Shown one piece after another: positions 33,468-44,025 of a stretch of 64,000 bases of DNA. The stretch spans positions 224,739 to 288,738 of the forward strand of contig MNCI01022141.1 in assembly GCA_015680685.1 (NCBI GenBank), read 5' to 3'. Source of the DNA: Gnetum montanum. Its lineage: Eukaryota; Streptophyta; Gnetopsida; Gnetales; Gnetaceae. A program made the position numbers and the translations under genes. The notes under the pieces are model-generated. The model was not told where the DNA came from. It was given only the letters and a program-made list of their open reading frames with translations, and searched no databases. Position 1 is the first letter of the stretch. Every line of letters begins with the position of its first letter.

Positions 33468-36120
33468 ATGCAGCATCCAGAGCACACGGAGGGGTCTCAT
33501 GCAACGAGCCCCCTCCATGAAGGACCTGATGTGGAATCTGTCCATCAAATTCATGAAGAGGAGGTTCCTATCAAGCAATCACAAGGGGATGAAACTCTGA
33601 GGATAGCACCATGGCTTGAGGTCACCTTGACCCAAGCATGTCTTGATGCTATCAAGCCCCAAGAAGTGCAACGAATGGTCATACAAGAGTTAAAATTTGG
33701 ACCATTTCTCGAGAATGCACCAGAGGATGTGAAGCTTCAATTGCAAAATTCTCCTATGTGGCCAATCATCACAACCAGTGGTGAATGGTACTTAGGAGAG
33801 ACCTATCTCTTCTAGAAAAATCAACAATCAGGGTCCAGAGTAAGAATTAAGGACATCTATGTCTCTTACTCTACGAAAGCAATCGTGCAAGCTCTGGAGT
33901 TTCCAGAGACTGGAGTAGATGTGGTGGAGATTCTGAAACAAGCTAATCCCAAGGTAAAATGGGAGTGGATCAGACGGTTCTATGGGATGGATCACAAAAA
34001 ATTCGGCACTCTAACCACCATGGAGAGAGTGTATTTAAAGATTTCATCTTACCACCTAAACCCAATGGTGAGACCTAGTAAAATCATAACCTTCTCTGCT
34101 CGTGCATGTGCCGCCTTAAGTGGGAAATTCCCAATAAGCCTTCCACAATTATTATTCTTGGAAATCAAGAAGAGGTTCGCTGAAAGCGAATGTGGAAGGT
34201 GAGCTCTCCCCTTTTCCTACCTAATCAAAAAGTTGTGCAAATGAGTAGTGATAGCACGGTATGCCAATGATACACTGTAGCATGCCCCGATTGCCTCATG
34301 GATGGAAATGATGAAGGATAGGACTCTGGACACTACACAAACCAAGGAGGAGCAGCAACCACCTCCATCACCTACATAAACAATAAGGTTGGATTCGAAA
34401 ACCATCACAGAGCACATACGTGAAATTCGACAATCGCTCTTAAGCCAACGAGAGTAATCTAGAAGGACAGGTGGAGGAGAAGATTCTTTGGTCTATCACC
34501 CTGCAATGAGCCATTTGGAGTAGGTGGCTCACTTAGTAAGTCTGCTAGAAAGGAAAGGGCTGATGTTCTTTGTCACCTGAACGTAGGTACTTGTAAGAAC
34601 TGATCCTAGCATCTAGGAGGTAATGGTATCCACACAAAAGTTATTTCTTGAAATCTCAGGAAATGCTACTACTTTCTCAATATGCTTGGAAGATGGCAAG
34701 GGGACGATAGTCCTGGTGATGCAGCACCAAGGATAGGAGGTTGTGGCTGAAGTGGTTACTGACACAATTGCTATGGCTCTCAAAGCATTGTTGGCACTTG
34801 TACCAAACATACATGAACTCGAAGATATACAAGCATCCGTTGGAACTTCATGCAGTAGGATCAATGTAGCCTAACATGAAGAACTATTGGACCAACTAGT
34901 GGAAACCAGGCAACCACTTCTGAATTTCTTCAAACTTCTGAACAACATCATTGCAACCCAGTTGGAGTTGCTCTCAGCAAGGGGTAAGAACCTCATCTTG
35001 GAAGGGCAACTTAAAGCTACTAAAGCTAATTGTTAATGCTTGGTGATAGAAGTTGCTCAATTAAGAACCCAACTTGCCAATTCAGCTCTTCTCAACCGTG
35101 AGCTCACCAAAGATGAAGCTTTTCAATAGCTTCAAATCAAACTTCAGATAGTTGAGGACAAGTGAGAGTCGATGATCCTTGATAAGGCCTTGGTAGATGC
35201 TCATGCATATCATTTAAACAAGAACTTGATAGAGGTTCACCAGTAGAATGTCAGATTGATCGTGGAGGTTCATCGCCTATGCAATGTTGATGCTAAAAAT
35301 GAACACATGAAAAGCTTTATACACCAACAGTAGGAAGAGCTAGCCAGGTTGAACGCTAATGTGAGGAGGTTGACCACTGAAAATCAAAATCTATCTATGG
35401 AGAAGGTTCAAGCCTTGCAATAGAAATTAGCCATTGAAATCCCCACTTGGAAGAATAAAACCCTTAAGTTTGAAAGAGTTAAGAATCATTACAGGGACCA
35501 AGTGGGATTACAAAAGGAAGTAAATAAGAAATAGAATCAAGTCGCAAAGGCTAAGATGAACCAACTACTCCAGTAGCCCCAAGAAGGAGGCAAGGTATGG
35601 CAACCTATCTTTGATGGGTTGAATGCCTACAATCAGGCTAAAATCCACCTCAAGGAACTGTAGATTGAAGAAATGATAGAATACATGGAGTTGGCCAAAC
35701 TTCGCTATCCATATCTAGCTATGCTAACAGCTGGGAGACCATAGTATGAATTGGAGAAGCAAGTGGCCGCTTTGTATTCTTTATACGAGGGTGAGTTCCA
35801 AGCACATAAGGGAACAAAACAAATTGGAAATAGTAAATGTGGAACTCGAGGTTCTCTGCATGTGTTTTGATGGATAATGTGTGGTCATAGATAACTTGGC
35901 CCATCGAATGAATGACTACCAGTAGCTAAAAATATCAATTCGAGTGTTCAACATCGAATGAAAATAATTCGTTGCCTGGTTTGTCAATTTCAAAGAACTC
36001 TTCCTTGCGCTACCATGCCCTCGGGAGGTTCCATTCCTGGCACACATTGGTGAAGCCACCTGGATAGTGAACGACCCCAGAAGTAAGGAGGAAAAAATGA
36101 GGGTCCTCTTGGAGGATTTT
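33468..36120 (+). pseudogene. long coiled-coil ORF of element B, broken mostly by point stops
   Basis: From the ATG at 33468 one frame runs to about 35830 with no indel I can see; by hand reading 22 in-frame stops interrupt it (14 TAG, 4 TAA, 4 TGA). One frameshift follows and the protein continues to about 36120. N-terminal domain: WYLGETYLF, WIRRFYGMD, SARACAALSGKFPISLPQLL, FPYLIKKLC; then about 500 residues rich in Glu, Gln, Leu and Lys with heptad-like spacing (LARLNANVRRLTTENQNLS), IEYMELAKLRYPYL, and a C-terminal NDPRSKEEKMRVLL. The same order is kept in copy D (12690-15413). The N-terminal part may belong to the putative plant transposon protein family; uncertain. Stops at TAG in Gln contexts fit C-to-T change at CAG. 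Confidence 0.75.
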
Positions 36121-36469
36121 TGGTTACCTCCAAAAGTTGCAGCTGCTGCGAGATGACCATCGTTTGTGCCACTGCCACCACATGAGCTAGAGGTTGGTGA
36201 AGGTCCATCAAAACCACTTCCCCTAGGGATAGTGTGATCTTCCCCAGCAATTTTTGCATCTTTCAACATGGAAAAGAATCCAAGATCGTCAAGGTGTTTA
36301 ATTTTGTCTCTGAACATCACCATTTTGTAATTTTTCCTTCTCTATAAACTCAGGCACTTGGCACATCATGTGTGTGTGTGTGTCAAGTCATGTCTATTGT
36401 AATAAAAAGTCCATACTTTCCAAATTATAGAGGAACTTGAGGAAACATTTTTACTCAGTCGCAGGAGTA

Positions 36470-37347
36470 TGACGAACTGCTAAACAATCGATGCGTTAAC
36501 TATGCTGCATATACGAGGTACTATATACGTGGTTGCGTCGATGTGGCCCCATTGATGCATCCTTCCATGCATTGACGCAGCCCCGTTTATGTAGAGCCTA
36601 TTTTAGCCTATAAATAAGTGGGATCCCACCAAACTTAGGTATCTTTCTAGTAGTTTTAGCGAAGCCCTTGTATTTTTTTTCTAGTAGAAGTTAGACTATT
36701 TTCCCAAGTGCATGCTAGCAATGTGATCCTTGTAATTGTACGATACCTTTATTCAAGTGTGATGTATTTGGATGTGCACATGACTGGAAATAAAGATCAA
36801 GATTACTTCATCATGGCAGCATTCACTTAGTTTTAATTATTTAATTGTTATTGTTATTTATTGTTTTCTTAGCTAATATTTCTTTACCATCATTTACTAT
36901 TCTTGTTGTTAACTGTGGAATGAGTATGACTTAATCACGAGCATTTAAGTGTGACTACTTGGTAACCCAGTAGCATACCTAGGATCTATGCTTGGTAATC
37001 TCAGCAGTAGTTGTGCATGAGGTCCAAGATGTGTATGGATGATTAAGGAATGGATGCTCATCGCACTGAGGCTAATTAGACTTCATTTCCTATTGCTTAT
37101 TTGTTTAATCAAGATTATTTTTCATTGTCTCTAGGAGTAGCACTAGTTTAGGATCACATCATATGGCTCACTCTGGACTAAACCATAAATGACAAAGCAA
37201 ATACTAGTCCAGGTGGGAAGATAGTGAACTACGATTAACGTGTAACTATCTAAATACCACAACTAACCTCTCCACGGAGTTCAACCGGATCGTGTGTGAA
37301 TGCTCGTATTCGTATGGTGGAGTGTAGGGGTACCTCATGACTCATCA
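36470..37347 (+). repeat. LTR 2 of element B
   Basis: 878 bp, TGACGAACTGC...GACTCATCA, preceded by CAGTCGCAGGAGTA. TATA box at 36608-36616. Same length as LTR 1 and collinear with it. Confidence 0.9.
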
Positions 37348-40117
37348 CTATTGAAGGTAGTTGAAAGATGGCCAGCAAATTTTTCTTGGTCATATTTTGA
37401 ACTCATAAGGATTGATTTGAGAATATGCCAAAATCTCATCTACATCAACTTGGCCATGAAGCCAAAATGACAGCCATAGAGGCGACTGAACCCCAAATTG
37501 AAGCACATCATCAAAGAGGAAATTGAGCAACTCCTCATGGTAGGGTTCATCTATCTCATTGTGGATAGTGAGTGGGTTAGCCCACTCATAATTGTGCCAA
37601 AGAAAGAGGGCAAGTGGCATGTATGCATTGCCTTTAGGTTGCTAAACATGGCAATATTCAAAGATCATTTTCCATTGTCATTTGTTGACCATGTGCTCGA
37701 CACCATATCCAGGCATTGCTACTACAGCTTCCTAGATGGTTATGTGGCTATAAATAAATTTAAATTGCACTAGAAGACTAAGTAGAGACAACATTCACAA
37801 GTTCTTGGGTGAATTTTGCATATTATAAGATGTTTTTTGATCTATGCAATGCTCCTACCACATTTCAATGCCTAGTCTTGAGCATCTTTCAACAAAAGAT
37901 CAGTAGTGGTACACAAGTCTTCTTGGATGACTTCTCCATCTATGGAGATTTTTTTTAGAAAGCCTTGAACTACCTTGATCAAGTGCTAAAATTTTGTGTT
38001 CAAACTAACTTGTATCTTAGTTAGTAAAAGAGTCATCTCATGGTCCATGAGGGCATTGTACTAGGGCATAAAATATTGCAAGTAGGAATCGAGGTAGACC
38101 CTGAAAAAATAAGGGTCATCCAAGGAATAACGCACCAAATAGAAAGAGTTAAAGATGTTTAGTAATTCCTTGGACATACTAGCTACTACCAATGATTCAT
38201 AGAGAATTTCTCTAAGATTTCAAAACTATTGGTTGAGCTAACAAAGAAAGATGCTTCCTTCGTCTTAACTGCAAAATGTAAGAAAGCATTCCAAAAACTA
38301 AAAGAAAGTCTTGTGGAAACTCCAATCATACAAGGATCTGATTGGTACAAACCATTTCATATCATGACAGATGCATCAAATTATGCTTTGGGAGTGGTAC
38401 CGATGTAGTTAGATGATAAGGAATGTTCATACTACATTCACTATGCTAGCCGAAGCAATGTGGGTGCACAACTAAACTACACCATCACAAAGAAAGAATT
38501 GATGAAAATGATGTTTGCTCTAGAGAATTTTAGGCATTATGTACTTGGATATAAGATATTTGTACACACAAATCATAGTGTCATCCGTTTTCTAATGAAC
38601 AAGCCAATAGTGAGCCCCCATGTCATTCAATGATTGGTAATCTTGTAGGAATTCGATGTTACAATGGTAGATCAAAAGGGCATTGAGAATGTGATCACTG
38701 ATCACTTGTCTTGATTGCAATGGGATGACAAAGAGGATGAAAGCCCATTATCTAATACATATCTTGATAAACTCTTCTTTGCTGGAGTGATAATTGAAAA
38801 AATACCCAATGAGCCAAAATTGTATGACAACATTCTCACCTATCTCCTCACTCAGGAGATATCACAAGGGTTGGACCACTAGAAGAAATAGTAGTTTCTT
38901 CACCAGGTAAAGCACTTCATGGAAATCAATAGACACCTTTATAAGGTGTGCAACAATGGATTGATTCATTGGTTTGTCCTTGATGCTAATCAATTGCACG
39001 TGCTCGAAGATACTCATGAAGGTCCTTGTGGAGAACACTATGCTGGGAGATGTACATCCATTAAAATCCTGATGGCAGGGTACTATTGGCCAATACTCTT
39101 TAGGGATGCTCACCATTACGTTCACTCTTGTGAATGATGCCAATAAGATGGTAGAATAACTACTTGAATGGAGGGACCTCAACAATGGATTCAACCATTA
39201 GAACTATTCGACATCTAGGGCATTGATTTCATGGGTTTCATCACACCCATTTCAAATAGAAAGGTGTATATCATAGTCATTGTTGACTATTGTACGAAAT
39301 GGGCAGAAGCAGTAATCATTGACTATACATCCTCTACTACTAGTCAGTTTGTACAATAAAATGTTGTAAACAAGTTTGGTATGCCACATGCATTAATTTT
39401 TGATAATAAAACTCATTTTACAAGCACTACTTTTTAGAATCTCATGCAACACGTAGGGGTTGAATACAAACTTAGAACACCTTACCATCTCAAGCTAATA
39501 GTTAAGTTGAGGTTACTAATAGGGAAATCACATGAATACTCACAAGAAATATTAGTAGGTATAGGAAAGACTAGAGCACAAAACTAAACAATGCCCTTTG
39601 GTTCTACTACTAAACTTGGAAACTTCCGATAGGCTACTCTTCCTATGAGCTTGTGTACGGTAAACTACCAATACTTTCTATTCAATTTGAACTTCGTATA
39701 CTTTCCATAGCTTTTGACCTTGACCTTAACTTAAGTCTAACCTAAAAAGAATGATTGATGAATCTCAACTTACTGTATGAAAATTGATTATTAGCCTTAT
39801 CATCTAATGAGTTGCACAAGTCCTATAACAAAAAGTATCATGACCTGAAAATAAGAAAAGTCAAATTTTAACCGAGAGACAAGGTTCTTTACTGGAACCC
39901 CACACACATACCTAAAAAAACTAATTTCCAAATGTTGTGGGAAGGACCTTACATTATTTACAAGACTTTTCCTTTTAGGGCCATGATGATCTATAAACTT
40001 GAGATCCCAAATAAGAAACAACTACTTAACATTCAACAAATCAAACCTTTCCATGAGCATACACTAGCTAACAAAACAAGCACCTCATCCAATGAACAAC
40101 CATGCTCAATATTTTAG
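37348..40117 (+). pseudogene. gypsy pol: reverse transcriptase, RNase H and integrase relic
   Basis: The RT starts with IKEEIEQLL and SEWVSPLIIVPKKEGKWHV (open frame 37498-37773), then HCYYSFLDGY and the catalytic block VFLDDFSIYG (FLDD at 37920-37931). The connection segment EGIVLGHKI and FLGHTSYY follows. RNase H begins at MTDASNYALG (about 38365) and includes ITKKELMKMMFALENFRHYVLG. Integrase has an N-terminal HHCC region (39012-39140), the core GIDFMGF (about 39215) and IFDNKTHF (about 39400), and a C-terminal WEGPYIIYK segment (39938-39964). The order RT-RNase H-IN and the EGIVLGHKI/YTITKKEL style fit Athila-type Ty3/gypsy. Many stops, chiefly TAG, plus indels in the integrase. Confidence 0.9.
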
Positions 40118-41365
40118 ATCTCCTCCTCTTTTCAAATTAGTCATGGGGGATATGGCCACTCATGCTAATCATTTAAGTAGCTCCTCAATTTTTCAACCTT
40201 TTTGTTTTACATATTTTTAGTTTTACAACTTTTTGTTTTACACATTCTTTATTTTACATCTTTTTTTTATGTTATTAATCTTTCTACTTTTTTTACAACA
40301 TTGTTAGTACATTTGATATTTCTTGGACATTTTACACTTTTTGTATATTTTTTTTTATTTGGTGTAATTTTCTAACTTTTTTTTAATAAGTTCCAAGTAC
40401 ATTGGTAGTGCGTTACTTGATGGTGGTATGTATTATTTTTATTTGATTGTTGGTGCCTAGTTTCTAACTTTGAATTTTGTTATGGATAATTAGGGCATGC
40501 TTTTCTTTTTCATGTAATAGGCAGTGAGTCCACAACATCCACCCATCCACACACTCTATGATTTTCCTTGTTTTGGAAATGTACAGTCCCTTTTTCATTA
40601 ATAAAACTTTAATAAATTTGTGACTTTGGTAGTTTTTGGAATTGGGAAGGATTTAAAGGTTTGAACAAGGTGTGGCTTCAAGGGGATTTGGTGTTCTTTG
40701 TGCTTTTTTATTTTTCTATGTTCATGTGTGTTTTCATGGATTTCTTACCATTCAGTGCTAAGCAATAAAGAAAGTTGAATAAGTCCTTGCATGATGTGGT
40801 TTTTATAAAAATAAATGATGGTGAGGATTCAAAGCACACCTCTCGAACAAAATAAATGCATGTGTCTTTGCATGGTGTGGTTTGCATCTCAAAAAAAAAG
40901 AAATTCAAAGCATACCCCTTAGACTAAATAAATGGGCTACAAGCACTAGTTATAAGACTAGTCTCCTCTAACTAAGGCCTATCCTCACTTCCTACTTCTT
41001 ATTTACTTCGGAATGGTGGTTGTTCTGTGAAAGCACTCTTATGTCTCAAGAAAAGGATTAGTTTTAGAATGTTGATGCGAAGTGGTTGAATGTGGTTGGT
41101 TTTGGTCTAGACTAAGGATGGATCCTATCAAGTTATTTAACCACAAAATCCGCAAGGGACTTCATGTGACCATAATTAGGAACTCCATTCCTCACTCTCT
41201 CATCCATCTATGCTTTCCATGTCTCACCTCATGGCTAGTTTCATGTTTTTGATTCGATATCCTAGTTTGATGTGTCAAAATTTTTAGTTGGTTTCTTTTG
41301 GACTTTTGTACTTAAATTTCGTAATCATTAAGCATCCATAGAGACCACTGACTCTTTGGTTTGAA
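40118..41365 (+). other. 3' noncoding region of the Athila-like element
   Basis: AGTCATGGGGGA at 40138-40150 right after pol, about four TTTTGTTTTAC units at 40203-40260, then T-rich sequence. The stretch 40770-41010 is shared with the minus-strand elements at 19560-19760 and 53580-53760, including the SINE-like block. Nothing env-like can be read. Confidence 0.6.
40820..40945 (-). repeat. SINE-like tRNA-derived sequence, antisense, with partial second copy
   Basis: Minus strand: A-box-like TAGCCCATTTAT at 40939-40928 and B-box-like GCTTTGAATTT at 40911-40901. A second B-box-like block (GTGCTTTGAATCC) sits near 40827-40840 beside a repeated CATGATGTGGTTT/CATGGTGTGGTTT phrase, so the tail is duplicated. 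Confidence 0.45.
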
Positions 41366-41422
41366 GTTATGCAAGGGCATAAAAGACCTATGCCTAATTT
41401 GGGGAGGATCCACTTGCATATC
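41366..41422 (+). ncRNA. conserved 3' segment with flanking inverted repeat
   Basis: Copy 4 of five. GTTATGCAAG at 41366-41375 faces CTTGCATATC at 41413-41422 (9 of 10 pair); core GGGCATAAAAGACC, then TTTGGGGAGGATCCA. Confidence 0.5.
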
Positions 41423-41864
41423 TTTTGGTTGGATTAGTTAAGATCTTTACCCTTAGACAATCTTGCAATCAAACTTTTTTTGTTTACTCCATCAATGATA
41501 TCCAATTGTACACATCTTCACAACAGTTTTTAGTGAATTCTTCTTTATATTGTTGTGAAGTCTTATATCCTCTTCAAATATTTTCTTGTATTGAACTTTT
41601 TCAAATTTAATAGACCTCTTGTCTATTTTACCCCATTTATCAGCCTTTCTGCTAATATTACTTAAGGAACCAATCAACCACAATCACAACTTAGTTGAAT
41701 GTAACCATCGATGAGACAAGGCATTTAGTAATTATGTCTTATACATTGCATACTAATTCATGATTCTATTGTGATTATAGTGGGAAGCATGGATTGGAAG
41801 TCGGACTATCTTCACCAAGGATGATGTAGTAAGACCACACAATGAGAATTGTCTATGATCGTTG

Positions 41865-41869
<5 letters not shown>

Positions 41870-41896
<27 letters not shown>

Positions 41897-41897
41897 T
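41870..41897. repeat. (CT)n microsatellite
   Basis: About 14 CT units, immediately left of the inverted primer site and LTR. Confidence 0.95.
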
Positions 41898-41942
41898 CTA
41901 TTGCTAAAGATGTCCTAGATAGTGCACAAAACAATAAAAAGG

Positions 41943-41961
41943 TCCTTAGCAATAGCACCAA
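41943..41961 (-). promoter_or_regulatory. primer-binding site of the inverted LTR
   Basis: Minus strand TTGGTGCTATTGCTAAGGA. The next about 30 bases also match the leader at 30407-30440, so LTR, primer site and leader were inverted together. Confidence 0.7.
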
Positions 41962-42742
41962 TGATAAGCGACGAGGTACCCCTATGCCCAACCATATGAA
42001 TCACTAAGGCATTATGCATGATTTGGTCAAATTCCATGGACCTATAGTTATCTCATACACTAGTTTATCTAGGAAGTGAAATGATGTTGAGAATGTTTGT
42101 TGTCTTCCCAACTACTCTTGTGAGGCTCAAGGGTATGCTTTAAGTGTAATTGAGATATATGAACTTTTGTTATTTTATGTTTTATGGATGTAATCACCTA
42201 CAACAAGAATAAATAATAGAATATATTAAAAGCTAAATTGTCTATTGCCTAACTAGCCTAACAAAAGTAATTGTCCCACTTTCCTAAACACATACAACAC
42301 TATTGGGCTACCAAACGTTAAGCGTTGCTAGGTTACCAAGTACTATATGAATGCTCAAAGTGGTCGTGCTCGTGTTCATTAACTACTAAAAATAAATTGC
42401 TTAATTTAAATGCATTAAAATAAAGAGCAAGAAAGTAAAATGCAATAAAGAAGATATTAAGCTATTCTTAGTGCTACAAGGATTGCCAAAAGAGTTTATT
42501 TTATTCCTATCAAAATGCTACACTCAAGTACATCAGTGCTCGAATAATAAAATGCAAGGGCTTTGCTACTCTGACTAGAATATCTAAACTATGATTATGA
42601 AAACTGGAGCCCAAGCATGGTATTTATAGACTTGGGGTATATACCCCAATGTTGAATATCCGACATCAGACCAAGGCCCCGATGTCATGGCCCTTACATC
42701 GCGTACCCAATGTCACGACTAACACAAAATGGTGATTCATCA
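41962..42742 (-). repeat. LTR of the Athila-like family, inverted
   Basis: 781 bp; minus strand TGATGAATCACC at 42742 to CTTATCA at 41962, TATA box at about 42620-42630. Same family as 29573-30387 in opposite orientation. It could be the 5' LTR of another, otherwise lost, element or an inverted end of this one. Confidence 0.85.
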
Positions 42743-43034
42743 TCTGTGTTTAATAAGGTGATGCAGGGACACCCCCATCAATCTTAACTCTAGAGACACT
42801 TGGGAATGCATGCATAGGGCATGCTAAATATGAGAGTCCCACACCCCTACCTCCCACCTTTTTTGTTTCTTATTCATGATTGTAATCCATTTAGTAGACC
42901 TATTATTCTACTACATCAGTTGGTTAATAAGGTCCTAGTATCTCATAGCTACAATGTCTTGGAAATGATTCCAAGACCTCCAACGGCCTTAGGCCTAGCA
43001 ATCATATCCTAGTAATAAAGTGTTTTCCTTGGGT

Positions 43035-43875
43035 TGCATCAATATGGGATGTCATCAATGTGATCCTATTGACATGGTCACATCGATGTATGGTTTGATG
43101 CATTGACGTGATCTTGTCAATGCAATGTCAGTCGTTGCTTATAAATACATGCTTACTAGCCACATTTATGGCATTAATTCATTAGTGTCTTAGTGAAGCT
43201 CTTGAATTTTGTTTGTTTGACAGTTAGAATATTTTCTAGGTACCCATAGTAGGAGTGAGAAGTATACAAATCTTTATTTGAATACTAATGTACCTAAGCA
43301 CCTTGGTATGACCAACAATAAAGATGAGCTTTCTTCACAAACTTTGTAGCATTTGAAAACAGATTAATATTTACTTTAAATGCATTTATTATTTAACTAA
43401 TTTACTTTAATGAATTATATTAATTAATTAAATAGTAATTAATTAAAGCAATAAGTATGACCATTTTGAGCATATGTTAATGTTTGGTAATCCTAGTAGC
43501 ACTTAACGCTTGGTAACCTAGTAACATTGTAACATGGTTCAGGATGTGTATGGTAAATGGAAACAAATGCTTATGTTAGGATTAATTAAGAAATTATTTA
43601 GGTACTAGATTATTTAAATATTTAATACTTTATTTTCTAGAACTTAGGTGATTTAAACCATAAAATAAAAAATGATAAAAATTCATATGCCTTAGTTACA
43701 CTTAACCATAAACTTGCACTTCACAAGTGAAATTGAGAAGATGATGATCATGTCCTTGTTATTCACTGCCTAGACCTAGTGTACTTGGAGCTAAAGCCCA
43801 TATAATTTGACCAAATTGCTTAGTAAATGCTAGTAATTCATATAGTTGAGCATAGGAGATATTTGCTACTCATCA
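43035..43875 (+). repeat. 5' LTR of the 43-47 kb element
   Basis: Ends GCTACTCATCA at 43875; start approximate (TGCATCAATATGGG). U3 has CATCGATG/CATTGACG/TATTGAC repeats, TATA box TATAAATA at about 43139-43146, AATAAAGATG near 43317. 42748-43034 to its left shows nothing recognisable. Confidence 0.8.
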
Positions 43876-43894
43876 TTGGTATCGTTGGCAAGGA
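43876..43894 (+). promoter_or_regulatory. primer-binding site, tRNA-Asp-like
   Basis: TTGGTATCGTTGGCAAGGA following the LTR. Confidence 0.7.
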
Positions 43895-44025
43895 ATTTAG
43901 TTAGCTACTTGTGCCATGTAGAAGTTAGTGAAATCCTTACAGATGTTGTAACAAACCTTAAAGTTACAAATCATTAAAAATAATAGTAATAATAGTAAGA
44001 GTACACTTTTTTCTTTTCAACTAAA

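Larger units (their letters stand above)
31656..37347 (+). mobile_element. non-autonomous coiled-coil-ORF LTR element (copy B) in tandem-LTR arrangement
   Basis: Structure: 3' end of an interior (31656-32022), LTR (32023-32900), full interior with one long ORF (32901-36469), LTR (36470-37347). The left interior piece matches 36105-36469 closely. LTR-interior-LTR with an extra interior end is what recombination between tandem or neighbouring copies leaves. It lies between the gag and pol parts of the Athila-like element. There is no gag, protease or pol inside. Confidence 0.75.
29573..42742 (+). mobile_element. Athila-like LTR element with pol, interrupted and with an inverted end
   Basis: Left LTR 29573-30387, primer site, gag (30546-31655), a nested coiled-coil-ORF element (31656-37347), then RT, RNase H and integrase (37348-40117), a long 3' noncoding region and an LTR of the same family in opposite orientation (41962-42742). 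The middle of gag, the protease and the start of RT are lost around the nested insertion. Flanks are TCTAT (29568-29572) and TCTGT (42743-42747), close to a 5-bp duplication. Confidence 0.75.

Noticed and set aside
40118-41960. Search for an env-like ORF between integrase and the 3' end
   Set aside because: No frame longer than about 65 codons and no signal or transmembrane pattern; only conserved noncoding pieces are visible.
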